A stretch of 64,000 bases of DNA from Viola odorata (Eukaryota; Streptophyta; Magnoliopsida; Malpighiales; Violaceae): the NCBI GenBank assembly GCA_963691705.1, contig OY829539.1, forward strand, positions 59,184,327 through 59,248,326, written 5' to 3'. The position numbers were made by a program, and so were the translations under genes. The notes beneath the pieces were generated by a model. It was not told where the DNA came from, ran no database searches, and was given only the letters and a program-made list of their open reading frames with translations. Below, in pieces: positions 23,864-34,648 of the stretch (positions within the stretch are counted from its first letter, which is position 1; each line of letters starts with the position of its first letter).

Positions 23864-25236
23864 TTAGGCTACAAAATCAGCATCAGAGACTTCAAGGACT
23901 TTGTGGACACCTATTGGGTTTACACCCGGGTTGAACGTGTTTCCTTCAATGTACCTGCAACAATATCAACTCAATCATAAACCACTAAGCAACAATACAT
24001 AAGCCTCTATGTCTTCGGGGTGAATGAAACTCACATTTCTTTCAAGAACGAATGTTTATAAAAGGCATCCAGGATTCTCCCTAAAAATTAATTGTGATCA
24101 AGGTACCTGCAATACAGTAATAAATCATCTTCAAAGCAAATGGAAGAAACAAGTATCCATCCACGGAGGCAAACAACATCTAGCAATGTATTAAGGGTGT
24201 TTGAGAAGATGATTGGTCATTCAAATCGCAAGCAGCAATAAACTTGTATTTTCCTAGGTAGTTAGACATGATTCAACATAATCTCACAGAGGAAAATGTA
24301 ATCATATCCTTGGTTCTTTTTGCGGCCTAAATAATTGGGAGAAAGACCTATACTAAGATGATGCATTTTTTCCTTCATAGACATGTTCCTCTGCAAACAT
24401 TAGAAACTAACATTTTTCACCAACTTTAAAGCCTTTTAGGATATCACATACAACCTCATCCATTGACATATATATTGCCAAAGATAAAAGGTTTTAAGAG
24501 TCTCACGTAACATTTAATGGAGAAACAAAAGGAGAGGAAAATTACATGAAACTTACAAGTGAGTCAATCTTGGTATACGAGCAAAAGCAATGGGTATTAT
24601 CCCAGTCATTTTGTTGTATGACAGGTGACTGTGATAAACAAAGCAACTATAAAAGAACGATAACCAAGGTAGAAGATGATTTCCCTAGCCTAAAGTTCAT
24701 TTGGAAAAGAGAAAATAATGAAAATGAACTGAACTTACAAGATTTTCAGGTTGGTTAAGTTTGCAAGTTGAGCATGGACTCCCCCGGTGAGGTAATTATT
24801 ATTTATAAAGCTACAAATTAGAGTCACAAACAAAATTAATTAAAATTTTCACCAAAAAATTATTAATGAGCAATCATACATTTGACCGATTGAATGAACT
24901 TACAAGTTGCAAAGTGAAGGAAAGAAACCTTCGATGCAAATTAGTTCCCTTATAGTACCCACCAAATGATTGTTGCCAACATCCCTACCACATAGCATAT
25001 CAAATGTACAATCAGAAACATCCAAACAATAATGCTAACATCAAGTAGAAGACAAAGCAATACTGAGAAATTGATGGAATGTCACAACTTACAAGTGCCT
25101 AAGATTTTGCAAAGTCCCCAATTCTGCAGGAATTTGACCAACGAAGCGATTCTCGTGCAAATAAAGATAGCGCAGCTCAAGAAGATTTGCAAGCTCCTTA
25201 GGGGTTTCTCCTTTGAAATTATTGAAGCTCGGATAT
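23864..25236 (-). pseudogene. Captured LRR-family gene fragment, introns retained
   Basis: Six minus-strand exon-like blocks read in order as one LRR protein. They are 25093-25236 (SFNNFKGETPKELANL, ELRYLYLHENRF, QIPAELGTLQNLRHL), then blocks near 24910-24990 (DVGNNHLVGTIRELI), 24750-24815 (NNNYLTGG, LANLTNLKIL), 24556-24630 (SYNKMTGIIP, RIPRLTHL), 24035-24106 (YLDHN, DAFYKHSFLKEM) and 23864-23954 (YIEGNTFNPGVNPIGVHKVL, ending in TAA). GT-AG borders are kept, so genomic DNA rather than cDNA was copied. The family resembles the plant LRR proteins ending in HKVLEVSDADF (I recall At1g13910). The fifth block contains a TAA stop, and everything N-terminal to the first block is missing, replaced by the element arm ~70 bp upstream. 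Confidence 0.8.
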
Positions 25237-25665
25237 CTGTAAAATTTTACTTCTTCAATTACGAACAATAAGAATTCTAAATAATATCTAACTATTTTGG
25301 GGAGTGACCACGGTGGCGGTGGTGCAACAGCCGTAGATCTTGGGTGATGCAGAGATTGGTGGCAGTGAGGGTGGGCTTCAGTGGTGGCCGGTGGCGCAGC
25401 AGCGGTTGTGGAAGAGAGCTGAGGTGAGAGCTGGTGACGGTGAAAGGGACTGACCACGGTAGCGGTGGCGCAGCAGCCGTAGATCTTAGGTGGGGGTGGG
25501 CTTCTGTGGTGGGCGGTGGCGGTTGTGGAAGGCTTCGGTAGTGGCGGTGGGGGTGGGCTAGGTGGCGGTGGGTAATGGAGGAGGGAGGAGGAAAATGTGC
25601 AGATGAGAGAAAAGTGAGAGAATAAGATGAGGAAGAGTGGTAATTTCATAAATAAAATTAAATAT

Positions 25666-26065
25666 TGATAAGAGTCCGAGAGATACTGAGCAGGATCGGT
25701 CTGATCTGGGCTGGTCGGGAACACTGTTCCGGGGTCTTCGTCATCTGCAAAGCGTCGGAGGGGGTGCAAAGCGTCGGAGGGGGTCTTCGGCGTAAACACT
25801 CCGATGCCTAAGTTAGTATGAGTAGTTAAAATGGCAGGGTTCCAGTACGCTATCTTAGGCTTACCCCCTGATCGGAAAAGGTGGGGGTATTTATAGGCAA
25901 AGGAAGGACTTTACCAGCAGGGGGTAGGAGCTACCCTCGAGTAGATGTCGCTGGGGTGATAGATGTCGCTGGGGTGGCAGGGAGTGATGTCATGCGGGAT
26001 GACGTCATGCGGAGTGACGTCATAGATGACCTGGGATGGGATGCCGCCGTGCGGATGTCGCGTGA
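25666..26065 (-). repeat. 3' LTR, truncated
   Basis: Aligns with 40609-40957 of the other LTR from TGATAAGAGTCCGAGAGATA to GCGGATGTCGCGTGA, then diverges abruptly. About 154 bp of LTR are missing. It carries private tandem duplications (TGCAAAGCGTCGGAGGGGG twice, GATGTCGCTGGGGTG twice, an extra ATGACGTCATGCGG). A TATA-like TATAAATA lies on the minus strand at 25888-25895. Confidence 0.85.
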
Positions 26066-26409
26066 CAAAACCCATACCTTGAGAAATTTGACCCAGGCTG
26101 ACATCGATTTTTTGGGGTCGTTGAGCACCAAGACTTCGGAGGATATCTTAAAGCTCCAGGGAATGTTGACTCCCCTGCAGGCTAGGCAGACTGCTGTTAC
26201 CATGGAGGACTTCAGCCCCGTGGAGAAAGCGGTGAAGCTGTCAGCTGCTGTCTCTCAAATTCAGCTGCTTATGACAATGTTGCAGTATAGGAAGAGCACC
26301 CCTAAAGGGCATGAGGGCCTATTCTTCTGAACTGACCACTCTTGCGGATGCCCTGAGGGAAATTCCTTTCTTGGAGTGGGAGGATGATGACGCTGGGTCG
26401 AATGCCTGA
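26066..26409 (+). pseudogene. Relic of an additional antisense ORF, C-terminal part
   Basis: Begins exactly where LTR homology stops. The frame reads LTQADIDFLGSLSTKTSEDI, PLQARQTAVTMEDFSPVEKA and SQIQLLMTMLQYRKS. After a frameshift it continues from 26312 with ELTTLADALREIPFLEWEDD and ends in TGA at 26409. A likely 3' UTR with AATAAA-type signals follows at 26490-26505. The 5' part is lost, presumably by the same event that truncated the LTR. It has the look of the C-terminal helical part of a Tat-type extra ORF, but I do not recognise a domain. Confidence 0.5.
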
Positions 26410-26856
26410 CCCGCGATGGGAACCCTTCTGCCATGTCTTTCTATGCTCCTCTGGGGCGAGCTTTTGTAACCTCGGGGCCGTTAGGCTTTTTAAATAAATA
26501 AAATGCTTTTCCTTATTAGCTTGCGCGTTGTCGATATTTCTCTTCCTTTCATGCTGTCTCGCTTGAAAAACAACTTATGCTCTCACTAACTGTGAGCTTG
26601 GTGTCCCTTGGAATCTGATAACTTTTATTTGCCTACCTGGCTCATAATGACGATTCTCTCATATCCTAACCGCTCTGAATTTATTTTGTGCCGTTTTTCA
26701 GTGTTAACGGATTGGGCAGCAATTTCGGTGCCTTTTGGTTGGTGCAGACTTTCAACAGTTGCAAAACCAGATCTTTCCCCCAATAGTTGCTACCCCTGAT
26801 CGAATTAATCATCTTCGAAAACATGCGAAAAGGCAGGAACGCTTCCTCGCCTCGGC

Positions 26857-26864
26857 TATATAAT
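26857..26864 (+). promoter_or_regulatory. TATA box of the small antisense ORF
   Basis: TATATAAT in GGCTATATAATGGG, 70 bp upstream of ATG 26934, followed by a pyrimidine-rich leader as in plant promoters. Confidence 0.6.
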
Positions 26865-26933
26865 GGGTCTCTTCCCCCTTTTTCTTGTTCATCTCTTCTT
26901 TTCTTCCTTCTTCTTACTCTAACTGATACCTCC

Positions 26934-27422
26934 ATGGCTGACTCCCGCTTTCTGTATACTGCCGCTCGTGATTCTCCCCCGACTCCTCCAACTTCACCAG
27001 ATTCTAACAATCCTCCTCCCTCACCTCCCTGGAGGCCTGCCAGACGTCCTGCTAAGCGCCGGGGTCGCAAGAATCCGAAGAAAACAAGGAACAAGCCTTT
27101 TGAATCTTTCTTTGCCGATTTTGAGCCTCATTATTTCGCATTACGGCAAAAGGATGAGACGCCACCATCTGTTCCTTACTCTTTTCCCAAGGACAAAACT
27201 TCTGTGCAAGATGCCGCTTCAGGATTGGTAGCCCCGACCCTGGAGGAGGACTCTCGCGCTGCTTCAACAGAGGAGACTGCTCCCGCGACAGGTTCTGTGA
27301 CCAGGCTTGGCCAAAGACCCTTTAGGATTGACGAGCCCTTTCCTTTCTACAATAGTGGGTCACCATCATCTCCGGAGGATTATGATTACGTCTACGACAT
27401 ACACTGGGCAAACGAGGATTGA
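26934..27422 (+). CDS. Intact 162-aa antisense ORF of unknown function inside the retrotransposon
   Basis: The ATG at 26934 follows a TATA box at 26857 and a ~50-nt pyrimidine-rich leader (CTCCATGG context). The frame is open to TGA at 27422. The N-terminal third is Pro/Ser-rich (DSPPTPPTSPDSNNPPPSPP). It is followed by a strongly basic stretch RRPAKRRGRKNPKKTRNK (about residues 36-53) that would serve as a nuclear localisation or nucleic-acid-binding signal. Then come FESFFADFEPHYFAL, a Thr/Ala/Glu-rich linker, and a conserved-looking acidic aromatic tail (RIDEPFPFYNSG, DYDYVYDIHWANED). An A-rich tail region with AAATAAAATG at 27484-27493 could be the poly(A) signal. I do not recognise the family. 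Unlike every other ORF in this element it has no lesion. It could be an element-borne gene or a captured fragment. Confidence 0.6.
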   Translation: MADSRFLYTAARDSPPTPPTSPDSNNPPPSPPWRPARRPAKRRGRKNPKKTRNKPFESFFADFEPHYFALRQKDETPPSVPYSFPKDKTSVQDAASGLVAPTLEEDSRAASTEETAPATGSVTRLGQRPFRIDEPFPFYNSGSPSSPEDYDYVYDIHWANED

Positions 27423-27934
27423 CGATGTCGTGCTTGTTGTAGATGCCGCTGACTTTTTCTCTTTTTTTTTATATATATATGAAATGAAATAAAATGATAT
27501 AACATTTTACCTTTTCCTTTTCATTTTGGTATGATGCCGCTTTATGGGGTAACTGTCGCTGGATAGCCAATTACCACCTCATATGACCATCTTTCTGGCT
27601 TTTTGTAATTCGCGAATCTTTCCTTCGCAAAATTCGAGGCGCTTGACTTTAAGTTTCCTGTCAGGATCTTTCCACGTGTCCCATTTGCCCCATACGTGTC
27701 GTGCTATGATAGGTTGCCCTTCTGCCTAGCTTTCAACCGCCTCTTTAAAAGGAAATACGCTCCTTCTTTGTACCCTTTTGCTCCTTTTTTATACTTCACA
27801 ATTCTCTTCGTTTTTCGCTCGCTCCGAGGAAGTTCTCTCGTTCGCATCCAGACGATCCGCCTGTTAATTTCAGTCTTCTCTCTCAAGGTACTCTACTCGA
27901 TCTTGCTTTGATTTTCCTTTGCTGCTTATCTATC

Positions 27935-30097
27935 ATGCCTCGCACGAGATCTCAATCTAGTTCTTTAGTTACCCCTAGGCCAATTTCTCAATATCCTGAG
28001 CTTGACAACATCCCTAGCATTTTTACTTGCCCCACTGTCTTACGCCTTGAACTGGAAAGCAATAACATTACCTTCCCCAGCGGTTACCGCCCTACTATTC
28101 CTTCTAACACTATAAGTCTCCATAGTCAGCTTTGGGGGACTCGTAGGATACTTTACTTTAAGATGTTTCAATACAGGTTCCGCCTCCCGGTTCATGTCAC
28201 ACTAGAGCGCGTGCTGCGCGAGCATGGGCTTAACCCTGCGCAGATCACCCCTTCCTCATGGAGCGGCATCTATGCCTTCCTTCGTGTCTGCGAGTTAAAA
28301 GACATCCTTGTTCCCTCCGTTGCTTTGTTTCGCAAGTTCTTGAATCTAGTCTTTCATTATGGCTTTATTAATATCGTTCCAAGGTGGGATGATGCCCTAG
28401 TGGGGCCTTTTTGGTAAAATATTTAAGGATTTGAGGAGAGCGTCAAAGACTGGAAGAGCGGTTTCTTTGTTATCGAACTACCCTCTCGTCTGTGGCACTC
28501 TGACTTCAACCTGGAAGTTGTTAACTGGGTGAGGCCGAGGGTTCTGTCTAGGGAAGAATTAGGCCAGGCCAACGCTTTATTGGAGATGGAGTCATCCTTC
28601 CATATCCGAAACTTTTCCTTGTACATGCCTTTATCTGAGTGTATTATAAGTGAGCTTTTGAGCTTTGCCACTGTCTTACTTACACCTTACTTACTAACAT
28701 GACTTTTCGCAGGAGAGGTTGTCGCTCGTCCGCTTCCCGAAAGTGACGCTTCTCACAAAGTTGTCGCGCCTCCAACAACTGCTCCCTCTACTTCTGCTGG
28801 GGCTCAAGCTGATCACCGTATGCCCATAAAGAAAAGAGCTTTAAACGTGACTCTTCCAAGGGAGAGCGGTTCCTCCCTCCACACTTCCCGCTTCGTGGAA
28901 AATTAGTTACCTAGTCGGAAGAAGAGGTCCAGCTGTGGTTCGCCAGTAACTGAGACAGATTTTCTCCTACGGAGTCGAGGACATGGAGGACATGGATATA
29001 GAACTGAGTCTCCGCCCGGCTTCCACGGCTCAACGAAAGAAACTGAGGGAGGCGAGCGAGGCTCAAGTGGCAAGGACGGATGCTCGATCTCCCCCTGCAA
29101 ATGCTACACCACCGTCGCCTCCCACGCTGTCGTTTCCCCTGATATCACTAAGGAGGGTGCTGCTTCACTGGGTGACACTTCCTCGACTCTGGGGTCGCCT
29201 GCCCCCAACAAGGCTTCCGCTGCCGCAATGATGTCGCCGTCTACTACAGACTCCGCTCTAGTCATGGAGCCTCCTCACTCGCCCATTGGCTCCTGCATTC
29301 CTGACGTGCCCCCATCAGTCCCAAGTGGCCCTGGTTCTTTTCGCTCTCCTCCGAAGTCCCCTTGTCCATTATTTCTTACTTCAATTCGAGACATTGGGAG
29401 CTCAGGCGGTATCTCCACCCCTTCCTTTGTTCCTGATCTCTCCCCTGACGGGCCTCAAGGAGCCCCTTCTCACCGGCTAAATTTGTCAAAATTTGGGACT
29501 GACGGGCTCCGTGCCTTGGGTATATCAGACCCCTTGTCGCAAGATCAGCCCACAACTCTCTTGGCCTGCGAGATGTTTCACGCCCCTGAGGACGAGAGTA
29601 GGCTACTGCAACTCCCTTCTGAGGTTCAGCACGTGCGCGTCATGAATAGCTATCTCACTGCCTTTCGACAGCTTCACTACTACATCAAGGCCCGTGGTAC
29701 CCAATCTCAAAACCCCGGTGCCCTAGCAAAGGTAGAGGAGCTGACGCGACTCCAAAAACGCACTCAGGCCGAACTGCGCGAGTGTCGCGCTGACCTTACT
29801 CGGGAAAGGTCTAGAGGAAAGGCCCAGGTTGAAGCTTTGGAGGCTGATCTGGTCGCTAAAAGGAAGAAAAATTCTTTCCTTCTTGAAGAGATATCATCCC
29901 GCGATGCCGGCCTGACGAAAGCTTCCTCGAAAGTGGCTTGGTGGAAGAAGAAAACTGAACAAGCCTTTATCACTGGGTTAACAGATCAGTACCGCGGTAG
30001 GGCCGTTGATCCCACTGAGGTCACCAAGTATGCCTCCGCAAAGATGAAAGAAATCGATGAGAGCCAAGAGGGCTTCCTTTCCTCCGAAGAGGAGTAA
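27935..30097 (+). pseudogene. Antisense ORF copy 1 (putative gypsy-type transposon domain plus coiled coil)
   Basis: From ATG 27935 (MPRTRSQSSS) the frame carries KMFQYRFRLPVHVTLERVLR, GLNPAQITPSSWSGIYAFLR and LFRKFLNLVFHYGF, matching the region I know as Pfam Transposase_28, 'putative gypsy type transposon', found in plant Tat-type antisense ORFs. It is interrupted at 28417, but another frame continues directly with VKDWKSGFFVIELPSRLWHS. A likely intron (GT near 28642, TTCGCAG at 28706-28712) leads to exon 2 (EVVARPLPES), which is itself broken near 28905. The last frame (to TAA 30097) has a ~290-aa Ser/Pro-rich segment and a long coiled coil (VEELTRLQKRTQAELREC to KKKTEQAFI). Upstream at 27741 a TTTAAA and two ACGTGTC motifs may act as a promoter. 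It is homologous to copy 2 downstream. Confidence 0.7.
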
Positions 30098-30596
30098 TGA
30101 GACGGCGCCCATGCGGGGCCCCTTCGATGTCGCTTTATTGGGGGTGTCGCTTCTTTACTTACTCCATTGTTGTATTGATTTCCCTATTTGGACTTTGATG
30201 TCGCCTCCTTGCTTGTAATTAACTAATAAATCTTGTGTTCTTGACCAAATAATACATGTACCGTGATGATGTCGTCCTTTTTCACTTGTCGCTTGTCTAC
30301 TTTTTCTTCGTGCTTGGCTTCTCATATACCGTGGCATTGCAACTTGCCTCTCTTTTTCCCTGGGTGTTGCTGCCCTTTTTCAGAGCATTTAATGGTCTGA
30401 CTCCTTTTATTTGATACAAAAGAGACAGTCATGATGCTCTAAGCACACGTGTCCTCAAAGGGGAGTGTTAGGGGAATAGCGGGGCTGAACATGTCTTTTC
30501 GCACCTCAGGGATTGTACCCGCTTCCCGCGTCTCTTGTCCTTGACACGTCACACACAATGATCACTTGACCCGTCGTTTCCTTTAATCCTTAGGGT

Positions 30597-30605
30597 TATA
30601 AAAAC
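30597..30605 (+). promoter_or_regulatory. TATA box of antisense ORF copy 2
   Basis: TTATAAAAA in GGGTTATAAAAACCC, ~175 bp upstream of ATG 30776. An ACACGTGTCC G-box lies at about 30445-30454. A GT donor (AAAAAGGTATC at 30735-30745) suggests a leader intron. Confidence 0.5.
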
Positions 30606-30775
30606 CCTCTCGTGCTCTCTTTTTATCTTTTGTTACCTCTTTCTTTGAAAAACGAACAAGAAGGAAAAGAAAACGCAACTCCTCTTCTTCCTCCTACGAT
30701 CCGCCGCCGCCCGAGTGCCTCGATCTTCTTCTCAAAAAAGGTATCTTCTTATTTGCTCTTCGTTTAACCTTGCCT

Positions 30776-33010
30776 ATGACTCGTAATCGCCGCTATTCCC
30801 ACTCTGCTGGGGAGGGGGATATTGATAATACCGTCTCCACCATCGCTTCCCCCGCCGTCCTTCGACGGCGCTTGCGAAGTTATAATGCCAATCTCAACCA
30901 TTTAGATGGGTATTCTACTGAAGTTGCCCTAAGGTCGCTTCGCCTTAACAGCGAATTATCTGGCAACCGTAGGGTTCTTTATGCTAAGATGTTTCACTAT
31001 GGTTTTCGGCTGCCTCTAGATCCTTTAGTAGCTGAGTTACTTTCTGAATTTGACTTGAATGCTGCCCAATTGAGTCTGAATGCCTACTGTGGCATCTATG
31101 CGTTTATAGCCCTTTGTAGATACGTAGGAATTGAATCTCCCTCTCTATTGCTGCTTCGCTCCTTTTTCCAATTATACTACCAAAGTAACGGCATCATAGC
31201 GATATCGCCTCGTTATGATGTTGATGCCCTAAACCCCTTTACTTGGAAGTTGTTGTATCTCGAATCTTCTGTTGACGCTTGAAAAAAAGGATTCTTTGTC
31301 GTCAATCTGCCCGAGCCCTTGTGGCGAAGCGGGTTTAATCTAGTCATCAGAGATAGTGCCTGGGGTGGAAGGCCACACCTAGGACCAATTGAACGAGGCT
31401 AGCTGGACAAGCTGCTCAACCTGCCAGGGATTCCTGGTGTTCATACCCGCGAACTCGCATGCCGGGGCGACATCCAGGGTAGCATTCAAAGTGAGCACCA
31501 TCCTTTCATTCGCTATTCCCCGTCAGTACTAACTCTAACGTTCTTTTCTTATTCCTGCAGATCCTCCCGCCGGGTGGAAACCCGAGTGCATCAAAAAGCG
31601 AGAAAGAAGAGCTCAGCAAAAGAAAGAAAAAGAGGCTCTTTCCGCCGCCTCGGCCGGTGCCGCTGCTGACGCCGCGCACACGTCCACTTCTATGCCTGAG
31701 TCCTCTTCTCTTCCTCAAGTGGAGGCTACTGCCACATCAGCTACTGGGCCAGTTTCTTCCCCCAGTATTGATCCTACTCAAACGTCCTCCTCTCTCCAAA
31801 AAGAAGAAAAAGAGGACTCTTCGCTTCCGCGTTATCGCTCCTACTCGTCCTTCTGCTCAGGTGGTTCTTACAAACTTTTCTTCGTCTATCTGCTTCATTT
31901 GTTTCTTAATTTCCTTTTCTCTTTCGCCCATAGGATACCGCTGCTATTCCCTCCTCTGCTACTCCTTCCCACGACGGCATGGACTTAACAGGCGTTCTTG
32001 GTCCCAAAAGACCACGTCCCAATGGTGACACCCCTTCTCTAGATGACCTTGCCGTTGGTCAGGAGGAGCAAGGCGGCATTACCGATACCGACTCTTTAGT
32101 GGGCAATCAGGGCTTAGATCTGCCAGGGAACGGAGCTGCCTCCACACCCCTTATTTCCTCTTATGTTGCGTTGTCTCCTTCCGCTAGTCACCCGCTGGGC
32201 TTCCTGGAGGACCTTACAGAGGGTGACTTTCCGTCTTTGCAAACTGGCGGTTTTAACCTTGACGCTGGGACATCTAATCGTTCCCCTCCATCTCCTCCTG
32301 ATGTCTTCTTTGTTCCTTCTGTCGTTCAAACGATCTCTCCTTCTCTTTCCCCCGTCGACACTCCGCGCATGGTGGCTGACCTAAGCACTATGCTTTCTGG
32401 CGGGGCTGCCACTCACCAGGTTGACTTAAGCAACATTCGTCAGCGCGGGTTCCCGGCGCTAGGAGGCGACAGCTCTTCAGCGACATCTGCTTATTTGGCA
32501 GGACATATGTTTTCAGTTGAGGAGGAGGAGCAGGCTTTCCTCTCCTGCGCCGATGGTGAACAACTGCAGCGGATAAGGACCCAATTGTTCTCTGGCTTTC
32601 AGGCTTTTCATTATTAGTCCAGGCATGTGACGAGGCGAGTGAGCTCTCTCAACTCTTCCTCCCAAGAACGGCGTAACGCTAATCATCAGCTTTTGGAGGA
32701 AGTCAACAAGTACCAAGGGGAACTTGGTAGAACTCAAGAAGAGCTGAGGAAAAGTGTTGACGAGCGACAGAGTGCGGAGGCCAGCCTAACAGTTGCGAGA
32801 AAGGAACTGGAAGAGGCTAGAGGACAAGAGGCCATGAAGGATGCCGCCCTTCAAGCGGAACGGGGTAAGAATGTCGCGCTTGTTGAAGAAACGGCGGACA
32901 AGTGTAAATGGTTCTTGGAACAGACTGCGGGCCTCATGGCCGACTGTTTCATTGAATGTTATGGTCGCGATAAATTTGATGTCGATGCCATCATCCGTCT
33001 CTTCAAGTAG
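30776..33010 (+). pseudogene. Antisense ORF copy 2 (diverged tandem duplicate)
   Basis: From ATG 30776 (MTRNRRYSHSAGEG) the same domain order as copy 1 is seen: KMFHYGFRLPLDPLVAELLS, GIYAFIALCRY, LLLRSFFQLYYQ and FTWKLLYLESSVDA. A TGA follows (31280-31282), then KKGFFVVNLPEPLWRSGFN in the same frame, where copy 1 has a Trp codon at the equivalent point. An intron ends in CCTGCAG at 31554-31560. The next exon reads PPAGWKPECIKKREKRRA, followed by a Ser/Thr-rich region and another intron-like stretch around 31860-31932. From 31979 the frame continues to a TAG at 32615-32617 and then, in the same frame, a coiled coil (RRNANHQLLEEVNKYQGELG to VALVEETADKC) ending at TAG 33010. At least two in-frame stops make it a pseudogene. 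Confidence 0.7.
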
Positions 33011-33639
33011 AAGTCTGGGTTCCTTATGGAAGAAGGTTATCGCCAAGCGAAGAGGCCGCGACATAATGAGGGTGACGGCAGCTTGCCAGGGCCGTGAATG
33101 CTACTTCTCTTTTTGCCCATCGGACGCCCTTACTTTTTTCCCTTTTTGTGTTCTTGGGGCCTTTTGCGTAAACAAATCTCCCCTCTTGTGTAAACAGTCT
33201 GCTTAACTTGCTGCGCTTTTACTTTATCAATGATCTTTCTTAATTTACTTCCGCTACCACTTGTTTCCAAACTTGTCGCCACCGTTGAAATGATGTCGCC
33301 CGTGCATTCGAGCCTCCCTCGCGGGGTCGCAGCATGTGATGTTCTAAGCGGCCTCGCGTTTCTCTCCATGCGATCAGGTAGAACTGATCTTCCCCATCAT
33401 CTCATACTGCGTTTAAGGCAACAACGGGATCTCCCTCTTGGATACTCTGTCTTTCCGCGACACCCTTTCTTTCTCAAGTGCTTCGTCACTTCCACGTTTT
33501 CTTAAATTTCCTGCACATTTTCACTTATACTTTGTTAGTAGCGACATATTCCAAAAAATCTTAATTACCTTGGGGTGTTGCCGCGCATTCTCCAGGCTCA
33601 TTTGGCGCGATCTCCCCCCGATGTCGCTCGTGTCACATA

Positions 33640-34220
33640 CTAATCCAGCCAAACTTCACCGGGTTTGTTCCTTCCGGTTACTAGCTGGGGTATCGTGACT
33701 TCTTATATTTCCTCAATTGGCTGGGAAGTGCCACCTCTCAGTGAGCCGCTTGATCAAGGCCGGCCATCACGAGGATATGACTTTTCACTCCCTCAGCGTT
33801 GTCACCTCGCACCTCGGAACGTGCCCCTTCTTACCGATGTGCCTATGTTAGCGCCACCATCGTAAGGATAGGATTTTCACTTGCGGGGTGGAGTTTTTAT
33901 CTTCCCTGGGTTCGTGCCTCGCTTAATGATCATCCGCCTATTTGAGCGCGGGCTGTCACAAGGATAGGACTTTACACCCCCAGGGGAGTCGAGGCGTGCC
34001 CTCTCTGGGTCTCCCCAGGATAGGACTTTTCACTCCCGACAGTGCTGGAGCGTGTCTCATCTTAGCGAGCCGCCTGATCAAGGCCGGCCTCACAATGCCA
34101 GAATTTTTCACTTCCAGCACCATATATTTCTATGATCGCCGGGGTGTGCCTCGTCTTGATGACCCTTCTGTGTTAGCCCATTCTGCCCCAAGGCTAGGAC
34201 TTTTCACCCCCGACATCCCT
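33640..34220. repeat. Degenerate ~100-bp tandem repeats in the retrotransposon
   Basis: The core AGGATAGGACTTTTCAC(T/C)CCC recurs with drift near 33770, 33865, 33960, 34015 and 34195, interspersed with GAGCCGCCTGATCAAGGCCGG (twice) and GTGCCTC words. No coding content. Internal tandem repeats beyond pol are common in Ogre/Tat elements. Confidence 0.65.
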
Positions 34221-34282
34221 CTTTTCTTGTTATCTGCACATCACACAGACAACCAACAAGGAACAAGAGATATTTCCATAAC

Positions 34283-34648
34283 AATTGTTAGACCATGCCC
34301 CACGGCATGTCAAATTTTAGCATAATATAATTTCAATTATTAGACCATGCCCAACGGCATGTCAAATTTTAGCATAATATAATTTCAATTATCAGACCAT
34401 GCCCAACGGCATGTCAAATTTCAGCATAATATAATTTCAATTATCAGACCATGCCCAACGGCATGTCAAATTTCAGCATAATATAATTTCAATTATCAGA
34501 CCATGCCCAACGGCATGTCAAATTTTAACATAATATAATTTCAATTATTAAACCATGCCCAACGGCATGTCAAATTTTAGCATGATATAATTTCAATTAT
34601 CAGACCATGCCCAACGGCATGTCAAATTCTAGCATGATATAATTTCAA
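34283..34648 (-). repeat. 7 x 52-bp tandem array derived from the end of pol
   Basis: The unit contains ACCATGCCCAACGGCATG, TCAAATTTTAGCAT and AATATAATTTCAATTATCAG, repeating every 52 bp from about 34283 to 34648. Each unit holds a 6-bp hairpin CATGCC-CAAC-GGCATG. The copy at the right end contains the integrase stop codon (34622-34624), and the unit includes the last ~9 pol codons, so the array seems to have grown out of the pol terminus. Confidence 0.92.

Noticed and set aside
25089..25799. Long minus-strand ORF (236 aa) rich in Pro and His
   Set aside because: It crosses the LTR end, the GC-rich arm of the TIR element and an LRR exon. The Pro/His richness comes from the CCACCGCC-type arm.
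34283..34648. CRISPR-like regular repeats with a palindromic core
   Set aside because: Units are contiguous 52-bp tandem copies without unique spacers, in a plant retrotransposon.
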